Assembly: GCA_963837485.1 (NCBI GenBank)
Contig: CAWINP010000004.1
Coordinates: forward strand, 558,001 to 622,000
Direction: 5' to 3'
Source of the DNA: Solirubrobacter sp963837485
GTDB lineage: Bacteria; Actinomycetota; Thermoleophilia; Solirubrobacterales; Solirubrobacteraceae
Length of the DNA stretch: 64,000 nt
Shown: one piece after another, positions 40,216 to 48,810 of the stretch
How positions within the stretch are numbered: position 1 is the stretch's first letter
Layout: every line of letters starts with the position of its first letter
Program-made: the position numbers and the translations under genes
The notes under the pieces: generated by a model
Told to the model about the DNA's origin: nothing
Databases searched by the model: none
The model's input: only the letters and a program-made list of their open reading frames with translations

Positions 40216-40986
40216 TCACCTCCTCTCCGCGATCGCTATGTACACGGCCTTGTTGTGCCGCTGCTCGTCGAGCGGCCGCTCGCTGGAGCCGCCACCGTCG
40301 GTCCCCCACACGGCGGCGAGCTCCAGCCCGGCCGCCGCCAATGCGCGCGAGACGTCGGCCACCGGGTGATGGTGCTGGCGATGGACGGCCCGCGTGCGGC
40401 GCCACCACGGCGGCGAGTCGAGCTCGAGGCAGTCGATGTGCGCGACCACCTCGGCACCCTCGGGCAGCGAGGCGGGCTCCTGCCCGTCGAACACCACGAC
40501 GCGCCCGTCCCCGGGCACGACGATCAGCGACGAGTAGAGCGCGCGGAACGTCGCCAGCGTGTTGACGTCGAACACGACCACGCCGCCGGGAGAGAGGTTG
40601 CGGCGGAAGCCCGCGAACGCCGCTTCGAGCTCGTCCGCCCTGAGGTAGTTCACGCCGTCGGCGACGCTCCACACGAGGTCGAACGCGCCGAGCACGGGCA
40701 GCCGCCGCATGTCGGCGAGCTCCAGCCGGACGCCCGGACCGAGCTTCTCGTGCGCGAGCGACAGCATTCCGGGCGACACGTCGACGCCCACGACCTCGTA
40801 GCCGCGTGCGAGCATCGGCAGCGCGCTGCTTCCGGTGCCGCAGCCGACGTCGAGCAGGCGACGGCCCGACAGGCCGGCCTCAAGCGCCAGCTGCTCGAGC
40901 TGCGCCGCCCACGCCGCGTGATCGTGCCCCGCGGTGAGCAGGTCGTACGCCGGCGCAAGCGCGTCATAGACGTCGCGGACCTTCAC
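40216..40986 (-). CDS. Class I SAM-dependent methyltransferase of the peptide operon
   Basis: The 256-residue enzyme has motif I LLDVGCGTGSSALPML near residue 43, GVDVSPGML, and a motif IV region FDLVWSVADGVNYL. The N-terminus VYDALAPAYDLLTAGHDHA is typical of small-molecule or peptide methyltransferases. GTG 40986 overlaps the iclR stop. Its stop is 6 bases from the peptide start, so it may modify the peptide, its nucleotide, or a free substrate. Microcin C relatives use extra tailoring enzymes at this place in the pathway. Confidence 0.88.
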   Translation of the reverse strand: MKVRDVYDALAPAYDLLTAGHDHAAWAAQLEQLALEAGLSGRRLLDVGCGTGSSALPMLARGYEVVGVDVSPGMLSLAHEKLGPGVRLELADMRRLPVLGAFDLVWSVADGVNYLRADELEAAFAGFRRNLSPGGVVVFDVNTLATFRALYSSLIVVPGDGRVVVFDGQEPASLPEGAEVVAHIDCLELDSPPWWRRTRAVHRQHHHPVADVSRALAAAGLELAAVWGTDGGGSSERPLDEQRHNKAVYIAIAERR

Positions 40987-41723
40987 GCCGCCTCACGCTC
41001 CAGCCGCTCGCTCAGCTCGGTCGCGGCCGCGCCCACTCGCGCCGCGCGCGAGACCAGCGACTCGATCTCGTCCGCCGACGAGACCGCGAGCGCCGCGACG
41101 ACCTCGTCTCCGGCCCGCACCGGAAGCGCCAGCGCGCGCACCCCGCGCCGGTACTCGCCATCCTCGGTCGCGTACCCGCGCTCGCGCGAGCGCTCCAGCT
41201 CCACCCGCAGCGCCGCCGGCTCGGCGAGCGTCCGCTCGGTCACCGCGGCCAGCGGCGAGGCGAGCACCACCTCGCGCCACGGCTCGCGGAACGCGAGCAG
41301 CAGCTTGCCGCCGGCGGTCGCGTTCGCGGGCGCGAGATCGCGCAGCGCCGGAGCGCCGCACTCGGCGCCGGTCACGCGCACGAGCCGCAGCGCCGAGCGG
41401 TAGCTCGGCACCGCGAGATGCACCGCGTCGCCGGTCGACGCCTGCAGCGAAGCTGCGACCTCGGTCGCGAGCCGGACCAGCGGCGTCCGGTGCGCGAGCT
41501 GCGCGGCCAGCGCGACGATCCGCAGCGTCGGCGTGTAGGTCGGCCGCGGGCCGTCGCGGCGCGTGAGCCAGCCGTCGGTGACCATGCGGTTGAGCAGCCG
41601 CCGCGCCGTGCGCTGGTGGACCTGCAGCTCGTTGGCCACCTGGGTCGCCGTCGCCGGCCCGAACGCGAGCACCTCCAGCGCCTGCATCGAGCGGCTGGCG
41701 AAGAACGCCTCGGTCGCGCTCAC
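40983..41723 (-). CDS. IclR-family regulator
   Basis: A 246-residue protein. The N-terminal winged helix (FGPATATQVANELQVHQRTARRLLNRMVTDGWL) covers residues about 20-55, and the GAF-like effector domain residues about 80-240. GTG 41723 overlaps the gntR stop and its own end overlaps the methyltransferase start, placing it inside the same operon. IclR proteins usually sense acids or aromatic compounds of catabolic routes. Confidence 0.88.
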   Translation of the reverse strand: MSATEAFFASRSMQALEVLAFGPATATQVANELQVHQRTARRLLNRMVTDGWLTRRDGPRPTYTPTLRIVALAAQLAHRTPLVRLATEVAASLQASTGDAVHLAVPSYRSALRLVRVTGAECGAPALRDLAPANATAGGKLLLAFREPWREVVLASPLAAVTERTLAEPAALRVELERSRERGYATEDGEYRRGVRALALPVRAGDEVVAALAVSSADEIESLVSRAARVGAAATELSERLEREAA

Positions 41724-42445
41724 CGCGCCCGCTCCGCCTCGGCCGCGTACTCGGACAGGTAGCGCTCGACGGTCAGCAGGTGGTCGCGCATCGCCTCGCG
41801 CGCGGCGTCGGGGTCGCCGTCGGCGATCGCCGCGAGGATGCGGCGATGCTCGGGCAGGCTGCGCTCGAGCCGGTGCTCGGGACGCGCGAGCGGGCGCCGC
41901 GCAGCCGCCAGTGCACGGTGCACCGGCTCGGTCATCCGCCCGAGCGCGTGATTGCCGGTCGCGTGGATGACCGCGCGATGGAAGGCGACGTCGGCGTCGT
42001 GGAAGCGATCCTCCGCAGACGGTCCGCCGGCTGTCTGCACCGCCGCCGCGCTCATGCGCTCCAGAGCCTCGGCCAGCGTCACCAGGTCCCCGCGCGTGGC
42101 CCGCCGCGCCGCCAGCGCCGCCGCCTCGATCTCCAGCAGCCGCCGGCATTCGAGATAGTCGCCGAGCAGCCGCGCGCCCCGCTCGCCCTGCAGTACGGCG
42201 CCGATCACGTCCGGGTTGAGCATGTCCCACTCCGACGCCGGGCGCACGGTCGCGCCGCTGCCGTGCTTGACGGTCACCAGCCCGCGCTCCTCGAGGCTGC
42301 GCAGGCACTCGCGCGCCACGCCGCGGCTGACGCCGAAGGCCTCCGCGAGCTCGAGCTCGCGCGGAAGCCGAGCGCCCTCGGGAAGCGCGCCGCTGGCGAT
42401 ATCGGCGACCAGCGCGCGCAACAGGGTCCGGTGCAGCCGAGACAT
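41720..42445 (-). CDS. GntR-family regulator, FCD domain
   Basis: A 241-residue protein with the winged helix RLPRELELAEAFGVSRGVARECLRSLEERGLVTVKHG at residues about 25-60 and an FCD domain with metal-ligand pattern HDADVAFHRAV, EHRRILAAI. It is strongly similar to the regulator at 37162 (same EYLECRR and VTVKHGS blocks), so the two are probably recent paralogues. ATG 42445 lies 4 bases after a GTGAT motif. It heads the operon gntR-iclR-methyltransferase-peptide-thiF-arsR. Confidence 0.92.
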   Translation of the reverse strand: MSRLHRTLLRALVADIASGALPEGARLPRELELAEAFGVSRGVARECLRSLEERGLVTVKHGSGATVRPASEWDMLNPDVIGAVLQGERGARLLGDYLECRRLLEIEAAALAARRATRGDLVTLAEALERMSAAAVQTAGGPSAEDRFHDADVAFHRAVIHATGNHALGRMTEPVHRALAAARRPLARPEHRLERSLPEHRRILAAIADGDPDAAREAMRDHLLTVERYLSEYAAEAERAR

Positions 42446-42448
42446 GGG

Positions 42449-42461
42449 ATGAGTTGATCAC
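42449..42461 (-). promoter_or_regulatory. GTGAT-type motif before the gntR-peptide operon
   Basis: It reads GTGATCAACTCAT on the minus strand, ending 4 bases before ATG 42445. It lies 130 bases from the divergent site at 42591, so the 42446-42630 gap may hold promoters for both operons. Confidence 0.45.
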
Positions 42462-42590
42462 TTGCATACCGGATGCACCAGACGTAGCCTTGTCCGAGGA
42501 AGCGCCGACATACGCGACGATCCGGGTGACCGGGATCGTGAAGCGCCGCCGGCCGGCCAAAGCCGTGGCGTTGACGGCGCAAGTCAGCCG

Positions 42591-42603
42591 GTGATCCAAT
42601 CTC
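42591..42603 (+). promoter_or_regulatory. GTGAT-type motif and promoter before the Gfo/Idh operon
   Basis: It reads GTGATCCAATCTC. TTGACG at 42571-42576 lies 17 bases before ATCCAAT, so the motif coincides with a -10 position. The start codon follows 27 bases later. Confidence 0.55.
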
Positions 42604-42630
42604 TTCGTGCCTTCGGAGAGGGAAGCGGTC

Positions 42631-43656
42631 GTGCGCATCGGCGTGGTGGGCGGCGGCCTGATCGCGCAGGTCGCGCACCTGCCGGCGCTGCGCGCGCTGG
42701 ATACGCGGTTCGAGCTCGTCGCGCTCGCCGAGCCCGACGCCGGCGTGCGCGAGGCGCTCGCGCGGCGCTACGGCGTCGCCGGCCACGCCGACCACCACGA
42801 GCTGCTCGAACGCCACGACCTCGACGCGCTGCTGGTGTGCTCGCCCAACGACACCCACGCACGCGTGACCCTCGACGCGCTCGACGCCGGCCGGCACGTG
42901 CTCGTCGAGAAGCCGCTGTCACTCAGCCCACGCGACGCCAACGAGATCGCCTCGCGCGCGCGAGTGCGAGCGCTCGTCGTCCAGGTCGGCTACATGAAGC
43001 GCTTCGACCCGGCCTACGAGCTGCTGCTCGAGCACGCGCCGGCGGCCGGGCGGCTGCGGCTTGCGAGCACCATGACCGTCGATCCCGGGATCGGCACGCG
43101 CCTGCGCCCGGCCGGGTTCGCCGCGCCGTCGCCTACGCCGACGCTCACCGCTGCCGACCAGGTCGCCGAGGCGATCGGCTCCGACGACCCGCGCCACGTC
43201 CGCGCGTACTCCGGCGCGTTCGCGGGAGCGCTGGTGCACGACGTGAACCTCGTGCTCGGAGTCGCGCGCGAGGACGGCTGGCGCGTCACCGATGCGGCCA
43301 CCGCGGGCGACGGCTCGCTCGCGTACGGCGCGTGGTCGGACGGCGACGCCCGCTGGACGGCGCTGTGGCTGCACGCGCCCGCAGCCGGCGCGTTCAGCGA
43401 GGAGCTGCGGCTGTTCGGCGCCGACGGCGTCCTCGCGCTGCGCTTCCCCGCGCCCTACCACGGCTCCGCTCCCGCGCAGCTACGCATCGACGGCGAGCCG
43501 CGCCGTTGCTGGGCGCCGTCCGCGAACCCCTACGCGCGCTCGCTCGAGCACTTCCACGCGTGCGTGACGCGCGGCGAGCCGTGCCGCACGCCGGCCGAGC
43601 AGGGCGCACGCGACATCGCGCTGCTGGCCGAGCTCTACCGGGCGGCGATCGCATGA
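42631..43656 (+). CDS. Gfo/Idh/MocA-family NAD(P)-dependent dehydrogenase
   Basis: A 341-residue sugar or inositol dehydrogenase-type enzyme. RIGVVGGGLIAQVAHLPAL is the nucleotide fold, and LVEKPLSLSP carries the EKP motif with catalytic Lys. The C-terminal domain closes over the substrate; HDVNLVLGVA holds the usual HDxN-type His. GTG 42631 was preferred to GTG 42607 because GGAGAGG lies about 10 bases before it. IolG-type oxidation of a cyclitol is a fair guess given iolD and an IolE-like gene in the window. Confidence 0.88.
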   Translation: MRIGVVGGGLIAQVAHLPALRALDTRFELVALAEPDAGVREALARRYGVAGHADHHELLERHDLDALLVCSPNDTHARVTLDALDAGRHVLVEKPLSLSPRDANEIASRARVRALVVQVGYMKRFDPAYELLLEHAPAAGRLRLASTMTVDPGIGTRLRPAGFAAPSPTPTLTAADQVAEAIGSDDPRHVRAYSGAFAGALVHDVNLVLGVAREDGWRVTDAATAGDGSLAYGAWSDGDARWTALWLHAPAAGAFSEELRLFGADGVLALRFPAPYHGSAPAQLRIDGEPRRCWAPSANPYARSLEHFHACVTRGEPCRTPAEQGARDIALLAELYRAAIA

Positions 43657-44423
43657 GCGGCCCCGGCCCCGTGATCGTGACCGGCTCGGACTCCGGCATC
43701 GGCCGGGCGGCCGCGCTCGCGCTCGCGCGCGCCGGGCACGATGTCGGCGTCACCTGGCACAGCGACGAAGCGGGGGCGAACGCCACCGCGCACGGCGTCC
43801 AGCGCCACGGCGCCCGCGCGGTGGTCGCCCGGCTCGATCTGACCGACGGCCCCGGGGACGTCATCGCGCAGCTCGCCGCCGACCTCGGCGGGCTCCATGG
43901 ACTCGTTGCGTGCGCAGGAGCCAACCACCGGGCGAGCGCGCTCGATGACGAGCCCGACGGCTGGCGGCGCGCGCTGGAGGTGAACCTCACCGGCCCGTTC
44001 CTGTGCGCCCAGGCCGCCGCGCGGCGGATGGTCGCGGCCCGCCACGGCCGGATCGTCTTCGTCACGTCGGTGCACGAGCACGTCCCGCTGCGCTTCGCCG
44101 CCGCGTACGCGGCCGCCAAGGCCGGGCTCGGAATGGCGGCGAAGACGATGGCGCTCGAGCTGGCGCAGTTCGGGATCACGGTCAACGCCGTCGCTCCCGG
44201 CCACATCGCGACGCCGATGACCGGCAAGGCGGACGTCGATGCGCGCTCGGTCTCGCTCCCCCCGATCCCGCTCGGGAGGCCCGGCGCGCCGGAAGAGGTC
44301 GCGGCGACGATCGCGCACCTGATCTCGGCCGAGGCGTCGTACGTCACCGGCAGCTCGTTCGTGGTCGACGGCGGGCTTCTGCTCACCGCCGCGGTGGCGC
44401 TGCAGAGGCTGGTGGAGTCGTGA
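43653..44423 (+). CDS. Short-chain dehydrogenase/reductase
   Basis: A 256-residue SDR with VTGSDSGIGRAAALAL, CAGANHRA and the catalytic pair in AAAYAAAKAGLGM (Tyr, Lys) after VTSVHEH. It ends SFVVDGGLLLTAA. ATG 43653 overlaps the Gfo/Idh stop (ATGA) and its stop overlaps the permease start (GTGA). It probably works with the Gfo/Idh enzyme on an imported polyol. Confidence 0.93.
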   Translation: MSGPGPVIVTGSDSGIGRAAALALARAGHDVGVTWHSDEAGANATAHGVQRHGARAVVARLDLTDGPGDVIAQLAADLGGLHGLVACAGANHRASALDDEPDGWRRALEVNLTGPFLCAQAAARRMVAARHGRIVFVTSVHEHVPLRFAAAYAAAKAGLGMAAKTMALELAQFGITVNAVAPGHIATPMTGKADVDARSVSLPPIPLGRPGAPEEVAATIAHLISAEASYVTGSSFVVDGGLLLTAAVALQRLVES

Positions 44424-45412
44424 CCGCCGCGCCCGCCGTCGCGGCCCCCGCCGAGCGCGCGAGCGCGCTCGGGCTGCGCGCGCTACAGGCCGGCCCCGTG
44501 CTGATCCTGCTGCTGGTGGGCGGCGCGATGGCCGCCCTCTCGCCGTACTTCCTCACCGGCCGCAATCTCGCGAACCTCGGGTTCCAGGCCTCGTTCGTCG
44601 CCGTGCTCGCGCTCGGGCAACTGCTCGTGATCCTCACGCGTGGGATCGACCTTTCGGTCGGCGCGGTCGTCGGCCTCGCCGGCGTCGTCGCGGCGCAGGC
44701 CCACGGCGGCGCCGCGGCGCTGGCGCTGTTCGCGCTCACCGGGCTGGCGGTCGGGCTCGCGAACGGCGCGGTGCTCGTCTACGGGCGCGTGATGAACCCG
44801 TTCATCGTCACGCTCGGCATGCTGGGGATCGCGCGCGGGCTCGCGCTGGTGATCTCCGACGGGGAGACGAAGACGGGGCTGCCGCCGGTCGTGAGCACGC
44901 TCGGCTCCGACAGCGTCGCCGGCATCCCGATCCCGGTGCTGCTCGTCGCGGGGCTGGCGCTGGCGCTGGGCGGCCTGCTCGGCAACACGCAGTGGGGCCG
45001 CTGGATCTACGCGGTGGGAGGCAACCCGGAGGCCGCCGAGCGCGCCGGCATCCGGACGGGCCGCGTCCTGCTCTCAACCTACGTGCTCTGCGGGCTGCTG
45101 GCGGGGATCGCGGCGATCCTCGTCGCCGGGCGGACGGACTCCGCCTCGCCGCAGGCCGGCCAGCTGCTGGAGCTGGACTCGATCACCGCGGTGATCATCG
45201 GCGGCGCGAGCTTCCTCGGCGGCCGCGGACGCGTGAGCAACGTGCTCGCGGGAGCGCTGATCATCGGCGTGATCCGCAACGGGCTCGACCTGCTCGGCGT
45301 GAGCCCGTTCTGGCAGCTGATCGCGATCGGCGTGCTGGTCATCGCGTCGCTGGAGCTCGACGTCCTGCGCGGCCGCCTCGAACGCCGTCTCCGAAGGGCG
45401 GCGAGCGCATGA
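44420..45412 (+). CDS. Ribose-type ABC transporter permease (RbsC family)
   Basis: A 330-residue membrane protein with about 9-10 helices. Family blocks are RGIDLSVGAVVGLAGVVAA, VTLGMLGIARGLALVISDG, QWGRWIYAVGGNPEAAERAGI and SITAVIIGGASFLGGRG, shown in pieces. It forms the channel of a carbohydrate importer with the following ATPase and lipoprotein. GTG 44420 overlaps the SDR stop. Confidence 0.95.
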   Translation: MTAAPAVAAPAERASALGLRALQAGPVLILLLVGGAMAALSPYFLTGRNLANLGFQASFVAVLALGQLLVILTRGIDLSVGAVVGLAGVVAAQAHGGAAALALFALTGLAVGLANGAVLVYGRVMNPFIVTLGMLGIARGLALVISDGETKTGLPPVVSTLGSDSVAGIPIPVLLVAGLALALGGLLGNTQWGRWIYAVGGNPEAAERAGIRTGRVLLSTYVLCGLLAGIAAILVAGRTDSASPQAGQLLELDSITAVIIGGASFLGGRGRVSNVLAGALIIGVIRNGLDLLGVSPFWQLIAIGVLVIASLELDVLRGRLERRLRRAASA

Positions 45413-46179
45413 CGGCGCTGCTGGAGATCCGGGGCGCCGTCAAGGCCTACGGCGCGGTGCGCGCGCTCGACGGAGCCGAGCTGACCGTCGGCGAGGGCGA
45501 GGTGGTCGCGCTGCTGGGCGACAACGGGGCCGGCAAGTCGACGCTGGTGAAGGCCATCAGCGGCGTCCATCGGCTGGATGGCGGCGAGATCCGCCTGGCC
45601 GGCCGGCCCGTTGCCTTTCCCTCCCCGCGCGCGGCCCGCGACGCCGGGATCGACACGCTCCACCAGGACCTCGGGCTGTTCGACAACCTGTCCGCGGTCG
45701 CCAACTTCCGCATCGGCCGCGAGCTGCGGCGGCCGCGCTGGCTCGGGCGTCTCGGGATGCTGCGCGAGCGGGCGATGGAGGCCGACTGGCACGCCCAGCT
45801 CGAGCGGCTGCGGGTGAGCCGGCTCGCCGCGCGGCAGGAGGTCGCGCTGCTCTCCGGCGGCCAGCGGCAGGCGATCGCGGTGCTGCGCGCGGTCGCGTTC
45901 GCGCGCAGGCTGGTGATCCTCGACGAGCCGACCGCGGCGCTCGGGCTGCGCGAGTCCGCCCAGGTGCTCGAGCTCGTCGCGCGCCTGCCGGAGCACGGCA
46001 TCGCGGTGATCCTCATCTCTCACAACCTCGAGCACGTGGCCCAGGTCGCCGACCGCGCCGTCGTGCTTCGTCAGGGCCGGACCGTCGGAGAGGCGGCGCC
46101 GACGTCCGCCAACCACGAGGCGCTCGTGTCGATGATCGTCGGCGCCGTGCCTCCGCCGCCGACGAGGAGGAGCGCCTGA
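45409..46179 (+). CDS. Sugar ABC transporter ATPase, single-domain RbsA type
   Basis: A 256-residue ATPase: Walker A LLGDNGAGKSTLV, Q-loop TLHQDLGLFDNL, signature LLSGGQRQAIAV, Walker B LVILDEPTAALG, switch LISHNLEHVAQVA. Canonical RbsA has two such domains; this one has one, as in FrcA-like inositol/fructose transporters. Overlaps at both ends couple it to the permease (ATGA) and binding protein (TGATG). Confidence 0.95.
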   Translation: MTALLEIRGAVKAYGAVRALDGAELTVGEGEVVALLGDNGAGKSTLVKAISGVHRLDGGEIRLAGRPVAFPSPRAARDAGIDTLHQDLGLFDNLSAVANFRIGRELRRPRWLGRLGMLRERAMEADWHAQLERLRVSRLAARQEVALLSGGQRQAIAVLRAVAFARRLVILDEPTAALGLRESAQVLELVARLPEHGIAVILISHNLEHVAQVADRAVVLRQGRTVGEAAPTSANHEALVSMIVGAVPPPPTRRSA

Positions 46180-47132
46180 TGGGTGCACGAGGATGGATCG
46201 CGGCCTGCGTGGCCGCGGCGCTGGTGGCCGGGTGCGGCGGCGACGATAAGCCCGCCGCCTCGACCGCCGCGCCGAAGGAGAAGGCGGTGCGGGTGGCCGT
46301 GATCATGGCCTCGCTCGGCAACGACTTCTACATCGCGCAGAAGCAGGGCATCGACGCCGAGGCGGCCAAGCAGAAGGGCGCCGACGTCAGCGTGTCGGCC
46401 GGTCGCGCACAGGGCTCGACCGACGACGTCGTCGGGCTGATCGAGAACGCGATCGCCAAGCACGCCGACGCGATCGCCGTCAACGGCTCGGACACCAAGC
46501 CGCTGCTGCCGGTACTGCAGAAGGTGATCGACGCGAAGATCCCGCTGGTCCTGTTCGACGCGCCGGCGGAGTCGCTGACCTCGCAGCTCGCGGCCTTCGT
46601 CGGGACCGACAACCGCGCCGGCGGGGAGGCGGGCGGGGAGTGGCTCAAGCAGCAGCTGCCCAACGGCGGCAAGCTCGGCGTGATCCTGTGCGTCGCGGGC
46701 CATCCTGTGACGACGGCGCGCTTCGACGGGTTCAAGTCCGGCGCCGGGCCGGGCTTCAAGGTCGTGGCGACCGCGGACGCGCAGTGCGACCCCGAGAAGG
46801 GTCGCAAGGCGATGGAGGACATGATCTCCGCGCACCCGGGCCTGGATGCCGTGTTCTCCACGAGCGACTCGCAGTCGATCGGCGCGGTCAAGGCGCTGGA
46901 GGCGGCCAAGGAGGATCCGCTGTTCGTCTCCTTCGACGCACAGCCGCCGGTCGTCAAGGACATCGAGAGCGGCGCGGTGGTCGACGCATCGGTCGCCTGG
47001 TCGGCGCACCAGATCGGCGCCGACGCGGTCAAGGCCGCGGTCGCCGCGGCGCGCGGTGAGACGGTCGAGAAGACCACGCTCGTCCCGGTCACCGTGGTCA
47101 GCAAGGACAACGCGGCCTCGTGGCAGGGCTAG
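46179..47132 (+). CDS. Sugar ABC transporter substrate-binding lipoprotein
   Basis: A 317-residue lipoprotein (lipobox LVAGCGGD, Cys near residue 20) of the RbsB/periplasmic-binding type I fold: VAVIMASLGNDFYIAQKQGI, ADAIAVNGSDTKPLLPVL and IPLVLFDAPAE are the ligand-contact strands. It delivers a sugar or cyclitol to the permease. The first codon of the next gene lies inside its last codons. Confidence 0.95.
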   Translation: MGARGWIAACVAAALVAGCGGDDKPAASTAAPKEKAVRVAVIMASLGNDFYIAQKQGIDAEAAKQKGADVSVSAGRAQGSTDDVVGLIENAIAKHADAIAVNGSDTKPLLPVLQKVIDAKIPLVLFDAPAESLTSQLAAFVGTDNRAGGEAGGEWLKQQLPNGGKLGVILCVAGHPVTTARFDGFKSGAGPGFKVVATADAQCDPEKGRKAMEDMISAHPGLDAVFSTSDSQSIGAVKALEAAKEDPLFVSFDAQPPVVKDIESGAVVDASVAWSAHQIGADAVKAAVAAARGETVEKTTLVPVTVVSKDNAASWQG

Positions 47133-48076
47133 CGCGGCACGTCTCGCGCGAGCCGCGGGCCGTCGATCGCGGCCGCGCGTTCGGGGTCGCGCAGGCTGAG
47201 GCGGTCGCCCGGACCGTCGCGCTGTACCGCCGCCTCCTGCAGGGCATGTCCCTGCGGGAGGCGGGGTCCGGCGTGCGGTTGCCGGACGAGCTGATGGACG
47301 AGGTCGAGGGCATCGCCTCGGGCGCTCGCGTGAACGTGTTCGAGCTGCTCGCCGTCAACGCGCGCACCGAGTTGCTGGCCGGCGGGTGCTCGCTGGTCGC
47401 GCGCGACTCGTGGCTGGCGCAGACGTGGGACTGGCATCCCGACGCGTGCGCGGTCGCCTGGACGATCGTGCGCGAGGAGGGCTGGCTCTGCACGGTGACC
47501 GAGCCGGGGATGGTCGCGAAGCTCGGGATCAACTCCGGCGGCCTCGCGTGCGGGCTGAACTTCCTCGCCACCACGGCGGACCGGCTCGGCGGGACGCCGG
47601 TGCACGCGCTGGCCCGCGGCGTGCTCGAGTGCGCCGGTGCCACCCAGGCGCGCGCGCTGCTCGCCTCGGCGACGGCGGGCGCGTCGGTCGCGCTCACCGT
47701 CGCCGCGCTCGGCGACCTCTTCACCGCCGAGCTCTCGCCGGGGGGCACGCGCTTCGTCGCGCCGGACGCCGACGGATGGCTCGTGCACACCAACCACTTC
47801 CTGCTCGCGCCGGCGCGCGGCGCCGACGCGCAGTCGGAGCCGGGGACGAGCGCGCGGCGAGAGCATCTGGCGGGGCGGATGCGAGCGGGCTGGACGGTCG
47901 CCGAGGCGCTCGCCGAGCACGCGCCGGCGCTGGAGCCCGTCTGCCGCCACGCGGATGGCTCGGCGTGGGCGGAGCGGCGCGCGACGCTGCTCGCGGTATG
48001 GGCCGAGCCCGGGCGCCTGCGGGTCGCCGCCGGGGCGCCGTGCGCGAGCCCGTTCACGGACGTGCCGTTGCCGTGA
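47120..48076 (+). CDS. C45-family acyltransferase/hydrolase (penicillin acyltransferase-like)
   Basis: A 318-residue Ntn-hydrolase-like protein. The self-cleavage/nucleophile site reads AGGCSLVARDSWLAQTWDWH near residue 88, similar to the GCT of isopenicillin N acyltransferase, with the later KLGINSGGLACGLNFL. Such proteins hydrolyse or transfer amides. GTG 47120 overlaps the binding-protein gene by 13 bases. Placement after an importer and before a deacetylase suggests deacylation of an imported amide-linked compound. Confidence 0.85.
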   Translation: MAGLARHVSREPRAVDRGRAFGVAQAEAVARTVALYRRLLQGMSLREAGSGVRLPDELMDEVEGIASGARVNVFELLAVNARTELLAGGCSLVARDSWLAQTWDWHPDACAVAWTIVREEGWLCTVTEPGMVAKLGINSGGLACGLNFLATTADRLGGTPVHALARGVLECAGATQARALLASATAGASVALTVAALGDLFTAELSPGGTRFVAPDADGWLVHTNHFLLAPARGADAQSEPGTSARREHLAGRMRAGWTVAEALAEHAPALEPVCRHADGSAWAERRATLLAVWAEPGRLRVAAGAPCASPFTDVPLP

Positions 48077-48810
48077 GCGCGGCGCTTGCGATCACGGTTG
48101 ACGTCGACGGCGAGGCCGGGCTCGGCGACGGGTTCGCGCAGCGGCTCTCGAGCCGCTCGGAGCGCGCCTACGGGCTGGTGCGCGGGCTCCCGCGCGTGCT
48201 CGAAGCGCTGGCGGAGTCCGGCGCCCGCGCGACGTTCTACGTTCCGGGCGTGACCGCGCTGGCGTGGCCGGACGAGGTTCGCTCGATCCTGTCGCGCGGC
48301 CACGAGATCGGCCATCACGGGCACACGCACGCGCGGCCCGACCTACTGTCCGCGGCGCGCCAGCGCGCCGAGATCGCCGACGGGCTGGAGGCGCTGCGCT
48401 CGCTCGGCGCCGCCGTCCGCGGCTACCGCGCGCCGTGCTGGGAGCTCAGCCCGGTGACGCTGCGGGCGCTCGCCGAGCACGGGTTCGAGTGGGACTCGAG
48501 CCTGATGGGCGACGACCGGCCCTACGTGCTGGACGGCGGCCTGGTCGAGCTGCCGGTGCATTGGAGCGTCGACGACGCGCCGTACTTCCCCGGCGACGTG
48601 CGCGCACTCGAGCACGTCTGGCGGACCGAGGTTGCCGCGGCGGTGTCGGAGGTGCGCCCGCTGACGCTCACGCTGCACCCGGAGATCCTCGGCCGGCCGT
48701 CCCGGATCGGCGTGCTGCGGCGCGTCCTGGAGGATGCGGCCACGCTCGGTCTCGAGCTCGCGACCCACGGGGCGCTTGCCGCCGCGGTAGGCTCGCGCCG
48801 TGGCGGATGA
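48073..48810 (+). CDS. Polysaccharide-deacetylase-fold (NodB/PuuE-like) hydrolase
   Basis: A 245-residue enzyme with the metal Asp in AITVDVDGEAGLG, the His-x3-His pair in GHEIGHHGHTHARPD and YRAPCWELSP. It lacks a signal peptide, so it is cytoplasmic. It is a close paralogue of the protein at 54735 (shared TYGL/AYGL, ARATFYVPG, SSLMGDDRPY and LHPEILGR blocks). A role in cleaving N-acyl or carbamoyl groups is inferred. GTGA overlap ties it to the C45 gene. Confidence 0.9.
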   Translation: MSAALAITVDVDGEAGLGDGFAQRLSSRSERAYGLVRGLPRVLEALAESGARATFYVPGVTALAWPDEVRSILSRGHEIGHHGHTHARPDLLSAARQRAEIADGLEALRSLGAAVRGYRAPCWELSPVTLRALAEHGFEWDSSLMGDDRPYVLDGGLVELPVHWSVDDAPYFPGDVRALEHVWRTEVAAAVSEVRPLTLTLHPEILGRPSRIGVLRRVLEDAATLGLELATHGALAAAVGSRRGG

